Shown: positions 21,526 to 33,800 of the stretch, piece by piece
How the letters are laid out: each line of letters begins with the position of its first letter
Numbering within the stretch: position 1 is the first letter of the stretch
Source: Chimonanthus salicifolius
Taxonomy: Eukaryota > Streptophyta > Magnoliopsida > Laurales > Calycanthaceae
Assembly (NCBI GenBank): GCA_013350335.1
Contig: CM023538.1
Coordinates: 62,299,080-62,363,079, forward strand
Length of the DNA: 64,000 bases
Direction: 5' to 3'
Notes under the pieces: model-generated
What the model saw: the letters and a program-made list of their open reading frames with translations, nothing else
The model's database searches: none
Told to the model about the DNA's origin: nothing
Position numbers and translations under genes: made by a program

Positions 21526-22624
21526 GATTTGATAATTGTATCTCTGGTTTTCTTTATGTATTAGATCTCCAATTTATTTGTAAGCTGTATTCTTCCTTCT
21601 CTGTTCCTCTCATACAGTTCTAAAAGACTGATTCTTGCAGTCTTCATTTTCTTTTGTAAATCTTTGCTATGTTTTTAAGAAAAATTTGGCCTAAAATCAA
21701 ATGACTTGGTCGGTGATAAATAAACTTATTATCAACATTGATCGATTGCCATATGCTGGGCTGAAACTGCAATGTTCCTATGTCTAAAAGTTACTCTTTT
21801 TAATATACGCACGGATTATTATCATCACTAATCATTATAATTATATAATATTTTATTTAAATAATGTGATTTGGCATATTTCAGATTAGAAACTTTCATG
21901 AATTGCAACTTTCAATCAAAAAGAAAGGAGTTTGAAATATACAGGAGATGCTACCGAGTTCTGTTGCAAAGTGGGAAGCCAATAATAAAAACTAAAGGTA
22001 AGGAAACTTACGAGTATTTGAAGGACTAAAACAATTTGCTCAAATTCAATTTTTTTAATGGTGAATATATTAATAAAAAGAGAAGCACCAGAGTGAAAAA
22101 ACAAGAGAAACAAAGGAAAAAAAAAAACCCAGAACTCAATACACCTGAGAGAAACTTTCAAGACGGGAAACGGAAACAGAGACAATTTTCTCAAATTCAA
22201 TTTTCTTCTCTCCCTTTTGCAGTTTTAAAATGATAAAGATGATGGAAAATAGTAAAACACCCGGAAATTGTATTGTTAATCAGATACCCTTTTTAACTCT
22301 TCAAAAATCAATCAAATATTATTTGTCAAATAATTAATAATTTACAAAAATATAAGTTAATATTACAAAATACTCTCTCATTAAAGGTAACTGATACATT
22401 TAGCTAAGGTACCACTACTTTTTGCCAATTTGTTATGCAATGATGCACTGCTAAATCATTTTAAGAGTTTTGAAACAAAGCACAGTAAAGTATGGGAATT
22501 GATTTGAGCACCGCTACTTTCTGGAAAAAAATAACAACCATTTGCGAGATTAAAACTTGACACACGATACATCATAAAGATACATTAGAAATCAAATACA
22601 AGAAAATATATTAGTGACATGATT
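21526..22624. other. Intergenic between two DUF247 loci
   Basis: The first about 100 bp share phrases such as AGATCTCCAAT with the 3' flank of the gene at 59133. Apart from the short LINE fragment at 22054-22189, nothing is recognised. The last 90 bp before 22625 match the 3' flank of the gene at 13449. Confidence 0.5.
22054..22189 (-). mobile_element. Short 5'-truncated LINE fragment with TSD
   Basis: A T run followed by AATGGTGAATATATTAATAA, an L1-like 3' end on the minus strand. It is flanked by the 15-bp duplication CTCAAATTCAATTTT (22039-22053 and 22190-22204). Only about 140 bp were inserted. Confidence 0.65.
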
Positions 22625-23536
22625 TCAACCATCAGCAAATTTGGGAAATGAGGTGAAGAAGGTCTGTGTGAAGGTGAGTAGGAGGAGGACAACTGCTGCA
22701 ATAAGTGATATGATCGTCCATGGATTGTCGAAGTAATTCCGCATCAAGGCTGCTCGCCATCTCGGGCCACGCTTCCCATAATACTCATTGATATCGTTGA
22801 AAATACCGGTAAGATGGTGGCCAGGGTATAAAGTTGCATTTGTCTTAATCTTGTTGAAGAGATCGGCTACTTCACCATTGCTATTCAACCAGTTGTCTAT
22901 AATTCCTTTTCTACAAATAATTTCAACGTCCTTGGTAGTGTTGATAAGGCAATCCATCAAGTGGGTGTAAGCTGAGAAGCAAGGCCGACAGTAGTGATAA
23001 CACTGTTCAAAAGCAACAAGGTTGAGTAGCAGAGGATTCATGTTGCGTGCTATCAGCAAATGAGGGATTTCAGTCACTCCTTTATCAAATATAATATCAA
23101 TGAAGCTGTCTGATTTCCCTTTCTTAAATTCGATTCCAGCTTCTTGAAGGTCGGATGCGGACTGGATCATTTTTTCCATGCCCTCCAGGGAGCTGCTGTC
23201 AGTAGGAAGGGGAATGATACTAGAGTGCAAGAAATGGAGTATGTGCTGGAATTCGATATTGGGAACATTTTCAAAGTTGGAAAGTTCGATGTTCCACAAA
23301 TATCCACAGAGGAAAGAGAGGGCCATAGACACAAGAGGGTCTGAAAGATTCATAAGATCATAAAGATGTTGGAGGATGAAAAATGGAATCTGGTTTTCCA
23401 ACATAAGCACGTCAGTCCATACTACTCCGTTCAGCCATTGGAATTTTATGATGGGATTATCTCTATAATTTTGTGCATCATACACCCTGTAAAAACGTTC
23501 AATGAGGAACACACCATCAAGCAACATCATTTCTAC
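22625..23536 (-). pseudogene. DUF247 type B, 5'-truncated copy of 13449-14879
   Basis: The open frame encodes 301 residues matching residues about 177-476 of the neighbour at 13449, from MMLLDGVFLIERF to the C-terminal helix NPWTIISLIAAVVLLLLTFTQ and tail FPKFADG. Similarity to DUF247 stops abruptly at 23536, where two further family residues (VE) precede an in-frame stop. The N-terminal IYRVP/SIGPFH half is absent, and no detached N-terminal piece was found up to 24.5 kb. The 3' flank also matches the 3' flank of 13449, so this is a partial segmental copy. A LINE-type tail begins about 25 bp beyond the breakpoint. Translation from the internal Met is conceivable but would lack the conserved N-terminal half. 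Confidence 0.85.
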
Positions 23537-23562
23537 CTAAGGCCCTTATGCTTATAATTATT

Positions 23563-23665
23563 CTTTTTTTTTTTTAAATGGTTCATATATTAATAGATAA
23601 GGACACCAGAACTACAAAAATATTGAAACAAATTAAAAAATTACAACCAGAAGGTATACTTATAT
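23563..23665 (-). mobile_element. LINE 3' tail fragment
   Basis: A T run followed by AAATGGTTCATATATTAATA, the same family end as in the LINE at 6575. It stands next to the breakpoint of the truncated DUF247 gene. The 5' limit is unclear. Confidence 0.5.
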
Positions 23666-24990
23666 TTGACCATGCAATATTTGGACTTCTAGTAAAAATA
23701 TAAGAGCCTAAATAACCACTCTTATCTTCTCTTAAGTTGGTCGTTCAATGAATATGATGTGTGAACTGTTGTCTTACAAAAATATTGCATTATTAAATTC
23801 AGTGTGTATGATGTTTGAGCTTTTGTATTATAAAAATGCATTATTCAATGTAAATTTAAATGTTTAGATTTTAAATTTATAAATTTATTAAAGCCAAGCA
23901 GAAAAAAAAAAACACAAATGTTTAATTAGTGATAGTGTACTTAATTATTCAAAATATGTATGTTATAAAAAGGTATTTGTAACTTAACATCAAAAACTTA
24001 TTTTTGGACAAAATCTTTTTAATATATAAATAAAAATATCTGCAAACTTTTATAATCACATAATATTATCATTAATTGGTCATTTAAGAGAACAGATAAG
24101 GTCTTTTCTCTTAAATCACCAAACACTAAAATATCAGTCTTAAAAAAATCAACGTATAGTAGATGGACGATTCATTCCATATAATGTCCATATTTACTTT
24201 TATAAATATCGTATCGAGTTTCCTATAATGAATATATGAAAATTGAGACAAATATCAACCGGTATCTTGATGCAGGCATTGGACTAGATGAACCCGACAG
24301 GTCCAATCGAAGATGAGCCGGCTTAATCAGACGAAGTTGATGAGTTTGATCTCCAAATTCATGAAAAGGGCCCGCTTTGAATTTCATGTTATAGGTCCCT
24401 CTTCAGATTCCAACTCACCACCAACCCATCGGCCAATCCAATACCCAATTACCCATTGCCTAATTAATTTGGCCAAGTCTACCCATGTCCAAATCCCATT
24501 CTCACCAACACAGTAAAATACCGTTTGAGAATGAAAAGGGAAGAGAGCTGATATTATGGAGAAAAATAAGCAAAAATAAGACAGAAAGGGAAAGGAAAAA
24601 TTAGGGGATGAAGAGAAGAGGAGAAAAAGAGGGATCCATTCGTAGATTAAGAAGATTCCGGAAGTTTTTCACACGTAAATTAAAAAAATTATGATTTAGG
24701 AAAACATGTTAGGCCCTGATTTGGAAGTCCAGTGGTGCCCAAATCGTGTAGCAAATGGATGTACTCACTATGTATTTCCTTCAATGGGCAAATGGGAGTG
24801 CGTTGTATACTTGTATTCACAAAATTTAGCCAACTAATACTTGTTCAAAGTTGATTATACAGAAGCCAGTCCTGTCAACAATCTGGATCCGGCTCGGCTC
24901 GTCCATTTGATAAACGGACTGGGTCTTAAAGTCTATCGGAAGTTCGGAACAGCTTACAGGCGGAAAATTAGGTCCATTACGCAGACGGGT
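23666..24990. other. Intergenic, no gene seen
   Basis: AT-rich up to about 24250, then mixed composition toward the NOT2 leader. No supported coding region or repeat with clear ends was found. Confidence 0.5.
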
Positions 24991-25377
24991 GGGACGCTGA
25001 CGGTCACGGACAGTCCGTTTTGTCGACCGCTTACTCTTCTCTCTCTTCCTCTCTTCTGTGTTTCTTGTCACATCCTAAAACCCTAAGCTCGCCACTCTCT
25101 TGCTTCTCTCGGTTGTTCCCCTAAACCCTAAAAGCCGAAAACCTTGCTCTCTCCCATCCCGATCAGAAAAGTCGTTCCAGATTGCAGGTAATGTTTCATT
25201 TTTTTTTTTTAATTCTAAGATCTATTTCTATCATATATCTTGTCAAACTATCATCTCTTTCTCCTTCTTTTTCATTTTTCTAATATTTTTCTTCCAGATT
25301 TATGCCCAAAGAATCGAAATCGGTCAGGCTCTCCTCAGGGAGGTTTTCAACCAAATTTCTCTCTCACTTCTCCTTAG
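24990..25377 (+). promoter_or_regulatory. Probable NOT2/VIP2 promoter-proximal region and leader exons
   Basis: A C/T-rich stretch contains two telo-box-like words (AAAACCCTAA near 25077 and TAAACCCTAAAA near 25122), typical of plant housekeeping 5' leaders. A plausible first leader exon ends at 25187 (TTGCAG|GTAATG). A second would run 25298-25377 (CTTCCAG| ... CCTTAG|GTAAC). The next leader exon, with the start codon, begins at 30768. The link to NOT2 is inferred from splice signals and the absence of any other downstream gene on this strand. Confidence 0.5.
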
Positions 25378-26149
25378 GTAACAACCTTCTTCTCCAATTA
25401 CTCTTCTTCTATGCCCATCCTTTTGTTGTCTGCCACAGAGGTCTTTGCCCCTTTTATTTTTGTTGATTTCTGGAACGTGGGTCTCTCTCTCTCTCTCTCT
25501 CTAAAATCTTTTCTGGGATTTTTTTCTTCCTTGTTTTCTTTCTTTCTACAGTCTACAGACATATCTCGGTGAATGGAAAAATTCAAATCATAGAGCATTC
25601 CTTTGTTTCATAGACACTTTCCACATTTTAGCACTTGACTTTTGGATTCATTTTATAGATAGAAATTGTGATTCCAGATGGGGTGGGACCACCTTGCCTT
25701 GAAAGGCCCAATGGTGAGTCATCCTTGATGTTATAGTTTTGGTGCTAAATTCTAGAGTTATCCAGTATAGGTAATGTGAACCATGAACATCTAAAGACCT
25801 CAGCATTTTTTTAGAGAATTGGTAGTTGGGGCCAAAATACATTGCTTCTGAAGAGGATTGTTAGCAAGGCTCACCCACTTGAGCCAGCTGTATGCTCTCA
25901 ATCTATTTGATCTTTGTGGTGCACGTGGCAGGTTGAAAGGATATTTAGGACACCTGTTCTGTACTCATTAGGTCTGTTACTTATGTTAGAAATTGGAATG
26001 GATAGAGATCGGGAAACATGGACATGAGGAGATGAACCAGTTAGTGAGACTACAAAGAGATTCTTATGGAGGGACAGCTTGTAAATACTAAATACAGATG
26101 GTAAAGAGTCTAGTTGCTAATATTGTTCAAAGGGTTCATGAGAGATAAA

Positions 26150-26290
26150 GAAAGTGAAGGGTAGGGATAAAGAAAGACACGAGAGATAGTGAAGTGATTG
26201 ATTGTATGGTTTATGATAGGGTCAAATGGAGAAGTAGAACTTGAAAAGCTGACTAGAAGATGTGATTTCGGCTATGATGGTGGTGATGAT
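26150..26290 (+). mobile_element. RTE-type LINE 3' end fragment
   Basis: Contains GATTGTATGGTTTATGATAG followed by GTCAAATGGAGAAG (protein sense CMVYDRVKWRS) and a tail of TGATG repeats, as in plant RTE LINE 3' ends. A partial copy of the first part recurs at about 26470-26530. It lies in a presumed leader intron of NOT2. Confidence 0.45.
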
Positions 26291-28448
26291 GGGTGCATGG
26301 AAAAATTCCTGTTACTTCTATAACAGAATTATTTGGACCTTTCCTGTTGCTTTCCACAAGCTCCTACCTGTAAATAAAAAAAATATAAAAGAGAAGTTTA
26401 GTGCTACATGTCTACACCATCTGCATCTAACACTTGGCAAACAGTCATTGGTCAAAAGCTGCCAAAGAAATAAAGAAACACATGAGAGATAGTGGAGTGA
26501 TTTGATTGTATGGTTTATGATAATGTACGAACAACCATAGATAGGTTCCGTGCGTCGGACGGAGAGGGATGGCCAGGAGGTTGGGGAATGTGTGGTGGTG
26601 TTGGTGGTATTGGTTATGGTGGTTGAGTTTTCGGGGTCGAGTCAACCTGATTTGAGTGCTTAGAGTTACCTACCACCTCCTTTTTGTCTCTGTCTCTTTC
26701 TTCTTGCAACATTTCTTTTATGGACTTAAGTATGGACTCTCGAAGGTCGGCAAGCATTGTTTTCAACTCAGATTTGGTAACATACTCATTACCATCGTAG
26801 GGGTGCCACTGACGCAGCTGAAGCGACCAGGTTTGTTATGGACAAGAGACTCAATTAAAGGGGAAATAAATGGAAGTAATTGGATTTAAATGGGGTTTAA
26901 TGGACATTCAAATGGATTTGATGGGTAAGTGGACTAAATGGGGCTGAGTCGGTAAAAAAGAAGAATAAAATCGGGTGAGTTGGTCAATTGGGAATCACAT
27001 GGTCAAAAAGGGGTCCCACGGTGAATGAAAAATTGGAGAGGAGTCTCGGGATAGGTGTGGCTAGGAGTTTGAGGAGTAGAGCTTGTGAGTTTGGAAAGTG
27101 GGGTGAACCAATCTTGGTTGGTGAATGAGGGCGTGGTAACGGTTGAATGGATTGGGGATGATCGAAAGGCAGAGAGCACGATGACACTGTTATAAGAAGG
27201 CAAGGATGGGTTCAAGGCGGAAGTTGGTCGAGCAGTGGGTGGTTGGCAGTGGCGGAAGCGCTAGACATCCGGGTGACAAAGGCTGGAGCAAGGCACGACA
27301 GCAAGGCGAGGGAGTTGGCAGACACAAGTGGCGATGGTGAGAGGCTACAAATCTCGCCTGTGAAAAGGGCAGTAGAGGCGAAACTGGTGGCCGAGCGGTG
27401 ACACAGTCAACAAAGGAGAGGAGGACGACTTTGTTCCTGTCAATGCAAGGAAGCTGTGCACTGGGAAAACTCTCATTTTTTCTCTCTCAGTGCAGTTTTC
27501 TCTCTCGGCGCAGTAGATGCAAGAGAGTCTCTAGGATTGAGATGAGCTATAATAACCACTTGATGGAGCGCGAGACGGTCAAGGATCACGTCCTAGGCAC
27601 TGTGATGTTTGCGCTCGAGAAGTCGGCGCGAGCTGTGGGGAAAAACTATACCGTCCCTATCAATGCAGGTGACAGGTAATGAATGGGGGATTCTTTGTCT
27701 GCGCTGACACGGGGTTGAAGAAGAAGAGAAGGAAAATGATACGAAAAAAAACTTACTGTATTTGCTTATTCTCAAGATGGTGCCCCCTCTGTTTACACAC
27801 AACTTTAAATAAAAAATAAGAATCCTAATTACATTAGGAAAGGAAGAGTTAAAAAATAAATAAAGAAACAAATAGCATAAGATTAAGATAAATTGTGTCC
27901 TACGTCATGGGATGCTAGCAAAGAAGGGAGCATCGAAATCTAGATTTTACCTCTTTATTGTTGGATGATGAATTTCTACACAATCGTTACATATCTGACC
28001 ATGGATAAAGGTAGATAGAACCATGTATAGTCAATATTGTATATTGATCACGCAAGGGGTTTGAAGATTTGGCTTGATCCATCAATTTACTCTAAGTCAT
28101 TCATTTATGGGTTGGATAGATCTGACCGTTGATTTAGCACCATCCGAGCATTTGTCTTTCTCATATTTTGTTAGTGGTATATTGTGTAGTTTATATGTGG
28201 TTTAAGTTAATTAGAGACATTTTTTGTATTTATGATTTTATATTGTACACATGTGTTTTAAGTCACATGTGTCTAGGGTTTCTAAGAGAGTCTTTATTTT
28301 ATAAATAGTTGTAAGCGACACTTTTGAGGATGATGAATGAATGAAAGAAGAAATTCAAGTTTTTCTCATACAGAAATCTAGTGTGACTCCTTCTGCCTCT
28401 TTGATGTGAAATCAAAGAACCTTGTGTGATTCAAGGTACAAATCTTTC

Positions 28449-28627
28449 TTCTTCTTCTTCTTCTTCTTCTTATCTTTCTCTTTTCTCTCTCTTTTTCTTC
28501 CCTTCCCCTTTCTCCTCTTTTTTTCCCATTTTTTCTTTCTTTCTACACCTTGTTTTTGCCCCTTTATCCATCTATCTCTAACCCTAACCCAACCAACATC
28601 TAACCCCCCCCCCCCCCCCCCCCCCCC
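28449..28627. repeat. Low-complexity tract: (CTT)n, CT-rich, poly-C
   Basis: About ten CTT units from 28449, a CT-rich stretch, two telomere-like ACCCTAACCC words near 28580, then a run of 24 C at 28604-28627. Open frames across it are compositional artefacts. Confidence 0.9.
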
Positions 28628-30099
28628 GCCATTCGGCCACCAAAACCCCGCCGAGACCCACCAGTCTATTCGGACGTCCATATATGATTGTATGAATAGG
28701 CTCCTTTCTACCCCATTTTACCTTATTTTGTACCCTAACCTCTTAATCCTTTTTCTTTGACTTGTATTCTAACCCTAACCTACTATATGAACCTATTTGA
28801 GACCTTGATTTGCTTGAAAATAAAATAAAAATAACAAACCCCAATTCTTGATTTTTCAACCTATGATGGAGTTTGGTATCAATTAATTAGTCTTTTGAGG
28901 GATTTTGTATTTAAGGCCAGCAATACAACCTTGAGAGCTTTATGTGTAGGTATCATTCTTTTTTTTAATCTCTTTGATTAATTGTGTATGTGAATTTGCA
29001 TAGTTTGTTATATTCTTTGTTTAATGTTAATTTATCTCTCCAAAATCTTATGTGAATCATGGATATAGGTTGCATGTCATTTTAGGATTCAACATTCACA
29101 TTTTGCATTTTCATAAATGTATCCATCTTTCATTTAGATCTGGGATTTTCAATATTTTGACTTGTCCTAAATCAGATTTAGTATTAGATCTTGTCTTGTT
29201 TCATTTATCCTCTTATTTCTTTCAAGCACAACATAGTTTCATCTTCTTAGGGTTTATTTGCCTTTGAAATATTCTTGGAGTATTTCTAGTATTTAAAGAG
29301 AAGGCATCGGGTTTCTTTTGGTATTTTTATTTTTTATTTTTTTATTTTTATTTTATTTATTTGGGGTGCATGTGTGGGTTTTCAGCAAAGAGCCTTTTTA
29401 GTTTTGTGCATGGGGAGGTCTTGTTTCTTGGGCTTGAGAGTGGGTTGGGATTTGTTGTATACATGGTGTAATTCTCTTGTTCTCCCCTTTGATTTAGTCA
29501 AACCATCTAAGAGAAGGTCTTGTAACTCTTGTTGGGTAGATTGAGAGTTGCCTATTAGCTTTTATGTTGGGTAAACTGTAATTCTCTCATTCTTCTTTTT
29601 GATATTAATGAAGCCGTCCTCCCTATCATCCATGACCTAGAGATCATCACCAAAACACCATAAAATTTGACTCACCTTTTGTTCTGTGATTTGCATTTGG
29701 ATTAATTTTGATTTTAAATTGCAAATATTAGTTTCCACTTTCTTCACAATAGAATAAGATCTTGTGAGATGAATCTTTCACCTATGGACATGAATCATCA
29801 TCAAACCAGGCAAATTCAGACTTAAATCTTGTCTTGTACGATCTTGTCATTTGATTAATTTCATTTTATAATTGCAAATATTAATTTTTACTTTCTCTAG
29901 AATAGAACAAGATACTGTGAGATAATCCTTTATCGAATGTAGGAAAGCCCAAGAAGTCTCACTACATATCTTATCTTAGAAAACTACGAAGCAAATTTTT
30001 CTAAGAAGCAATTTTTTAAGTGTACAAACTTTTCATAAAATAAATTTTAACGACATAAGGTACTTTCTAATGACGCTTCTTGGAAAATTCTTGATTGAC

Positions 30100-30560
30100 A
30101 CAAGTATCATCATCATCATAGGTGAAAGTCCTACCGTTCAGGGGTCAGTTTTACGAGTTCTTTTTCTCCAATTGACCCTATCATTTACCATACCATTAGT
30201 TACTTTGCAATCTAACATTTCCTTCTTTATCTCTCCCCTCCATGTTTTTAGCTGTCGACCTCTCCTCCTAGTGCACCCTCGATCTGTAGCTTTTCAACTC
30301 TACGTACTGGGGTCGTGTTCACTCTTTTATGATCATGACCAAATCACCTCAAACGAGTCTCTCTATTTGTCATCTATTGAGGCTATTTTTAAACTACCTC
30401 TAATGTATTCGTTTTTAACTCAATTTTTAGAGTTAATCCACTCCGTAGTATACGTATCTCCATAGTTCTAACTCATCTATTTGTCTTTTCTTCATTGCCC
30501 AACACTCTTCTCTATATTGCATTGCAACACAAGTATGCAACATTAAAAAAAAGCACACAT
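30100..30560 (-). mobile_element. RTE-type LINE fragment, minus strand
   Basis: On the minus strand the text reads QYREECWAMKKRQIDELEL (about 30480-30540), matching the conserved ECWA-KK stretch that follows RTE reverse transcriptases. Further on, near 30150-30210, the VTNGMVNDRVNWRKRTRKTDP-like end is followed by an ATGATGATGAT tail (about 30105-30120). Frames are broken and the polymerase core is absent. It lies in the presumed leader intron of NOT2. Confidence 0.55.
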
Positions 30561-30767
30561 GCTCAGACAAGAACTCAGAGCACAATGTACATGGGCTCAC
30601 TGTTGCGACTGTAATGATTATTGGTTTGACATGTTCATCCATCGATCTAAACATTTATGTAATATAATCTATGTGCTTTTAGAATGGTAGTTGTGCCTTT
30701 GTGATTTTAACTCTTTGTGTGTTGGATTGAGTAATCTTTTTCTTCTAACCAAAGTCATGTTTTTCAG

Positions 30768-30897
30768 ATTAGAGGTTGAGTTCAGCGGATTAGAAAACTT
30801 TAGCAAGTGAAACCTCTGTCAAGCCATATACAGCACGGAGAAGAATAGTACCTGGTCTCATAACAGACTTTACGGTTAATCTATTTGGATTTTGAAA
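30768..30897 (+). other. NOT2/VIP2 5' untranslated part of the first coding exon
   Basis: A good acceptor (ATGTTTTTCAG at 30757-30767) opens an exon that reads through 130 nt of leader to the ATG at 30898. No other ATG context here matches NOT2. Confidence 0.55.
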
Positions 30898-33800
30898 ATG
30901 TCTGGGCTACTGAGTGTATGTTCTCTTCTTCATATCCTCCATGGACATTGTTTGCTATTTCAATTTTGGTTGTAAATGTAACACCCCGCCCTTTTCACTT
31001 TAATAATCAAAGTTTTTTTTTTTTAAATATAATAATCTAGTGATCGGGGCGGAGTGTCACGACGCGAGTTAAGTTCGGATCTCTAAATCCGACCCTTAAC
31101 TGGCCAAGCCTATGTGCGTATGAACTAAGTCCATAAAACTGATCCGCACATGGTACAAATACAACTTGCGGAATATACTTAGTCTTAGTCTAACTGAGGT
31201 TATAATAGAACCTATATCTACTCAATTTATGACTTATGATAGCAAAGTACAAGATTTATTTTCCAATATTACCAAATAACCTTAGTCTACCATTCATTCC
31301 AAACCATTCAAAATAAACCAAACCATAGCATCTACTTAACCACTTATTACATGCCAACACATCTAATTACCGAATTACATTGTCCAAATAAATCGAATAA
31401 CAAGTCCATAAATAGTCCATTCATAGTCTATTCCAATCATTCAAACCGCCCAAGCTTCTTTGCTTGGTCCCCTTCTCGATCCTCATTCGTTGTCTTTCCT
31501 GCGTCATCCACTAAGGTAGAGATAGGGCGTTAGATCAACGGGCCCAGTAGTGTTTCCGAATAGGGCTATCATAGGGTTAGTATAAAAACATGCAAATAAT
31601 ATAATAATACATGTGTGTCAAAATTCCATAAAACATGCTATGTATGAAATGAACATGTAATGAGTCCCACCCATCACCATTCTACATAGCCTCCTCTTGA
31701 CGGGATTCTCATCGTCAAGGTATCCCACAGTGGTCTTTCGGAGGCCCCGACGGAGTGTGGCCTCCGGATTCCTCTTGATGGGATTCTCATCATCAAGGTA
31801 CCCCACAGTGGTCTTTCGGACGCCCCGACGGAGTGTGACCTCCGGTTACAACACCATCATCCCATGCCATGCATGAGATGTCTATGCAAACATGCCATTT
31901 GTAAATATAACATTTCATTCAAATAACTTATTCAAATAAACATAAAACAGCAAATAAGATATGTGGTTACAACAAGGTAGGAAACCTACTCTAGATTACT
32001 TTGTTTGACCCTTCCTTTGAACCGTCTTCCGATCACGGCTTGTACACCGTTCTAGAAATCCAAATACCTTATGTACATAGCAGCAAGTTAATCATTTATC
32101 CACCTAATTTCCAGCAAAGCTTAATGTTCCAAGAACCACTTAGTGGGGTTCGGCCAAATCCATGGCCGAACCTCACCCATTAAAACTTTGGTCATTCTTT
32201 TATTTACTCAAAACCATCTAATTAACCCAAACTTCTAAATGAACCTTGGTAGGGTTCGGCCATACATTATGGCTGAACCTTACCACTTTGATTTCAGCCC
32301 ATTTATCCAATCATATGATCATTTTATTTTTGATCATTTCACCCATAATTACGATTGTGTCATTGAGACCAACCTTTGCTTTAAATTAGCTAACTTCCAT
32401 CACCTGACATAAAACCATCTTAGTGGGGTTCGGCCATACACATGGCCGAACCTCACGACTTATTTTGATCCTTCTTAAACCCTTCATATCTCCATATAAA
32501 CTAACCACTATGTCCAACAATTACCATTAGTGGGGTTCGGCCATACACATGGCCGAACCTCACCAATCTGATTTTGATCCCCCTTTTCCATCATTCATGT
32601 TGGCTGATTATTTACCCACACTAATTCCATGAACAAACATGTATTATTCTTAAATCAAAACATATAAATATTAACTAATGTCCATCATAAACTTAACCCA
32701 ATTATTCAACAAAACAGTCCATGGGGTTCGGCCATACATATGGCCGAACCCTATGGTTCTCTTTACACAATGCTTCCATTAATTATGTACATGTTAGGCT
32801 CCACATCATAACCATGGAAACTACCTGATTCGGCTATCTCATAATTGATCCAAAACAGTAACCTTAATTCCATATAAAAATCCTTTAAAACCCCCACTTC
32901 AAAATATGGATTTTTGTCTTTTAAACACCATAGAATTCACCAAATTTTCTCATGGGGTTCGGCCATCCAAAGGGCCGAACCCTATGGTCCATATTTTACC
33001 ACTTTTAAACATCATATTCCTATATTTAAACCATTGATGGATCTGGCCATACGATGGCCATATCACATTTTCTTAATCAATCTATGAAACAAGGGTTCAA
33101 AATGCACTTATTAATACCGCGTCTCCTTCGATTGATCTTCACTCCGGCTTGTTCCTTCCCTTTCTTAGCCTCTCCTTCTTATTGATTCCTTGGCCGAAGA
33201 TGATTTTGTTGCTGTCGTTAAAATGATTCGGCTAAGGTATGAATTAGAGAAAGAGAGAGAGAAGATTGGCTTTGAATGGAAAACCTTGATGCCAACTCCT
33301 TTGCTCAATGTTTGCTTTTGTCTGGGTGAAATAAATCAACCAAGGACTGATTTCATATCAGTAACCAACTGCTGTTCTTGATCTTAGAGAGATGATAATC
33401 GTCCAAGGAAGAGAGAGAGATAGAGAGAGTAAAATGAGAACCCTTTGTTTAACCAAAACCAGCCCAAGGTTAACCTTGTGTAATTCACCTCACCTTAATC
33501 AAAGTCCTTTATGTTACTTGGGGGTTTCATTATGAAATGAAACTCCCCAACCCTCCAACATCTCCATGCATGGTATTTGTGTAACGTCTCCTTTTCTTCC
33601 TCCTCTCATTATCATCTCACATGGGGGTTTCATCTAGAGATGAAACCTTACCCCCTCCTCCAACGTGTAGTCTTATCATATTTGAATTTGAAAAGTCAAA
33701 ACCTCTTTTGTAACTCTATAATACAGCAGCTCCATTCAGCCCATTTGATCCTCATCAACATCCCATGTGAGAGTTTCATTCTTGAAATGAAACTCCCCTC

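Noticed and set aside
27398..27679. 93-codon frame in a GC-richer patch
   Set aside because: Not recognised; no start context or homolog seen. Kept as intron sequence.
28412..28760. Open frames on both strands across the CTT and poly-C tracts
   Set aside because: Poly-Phe/Ser/Pro or poly-Lys/Gly products come from microsatellites.
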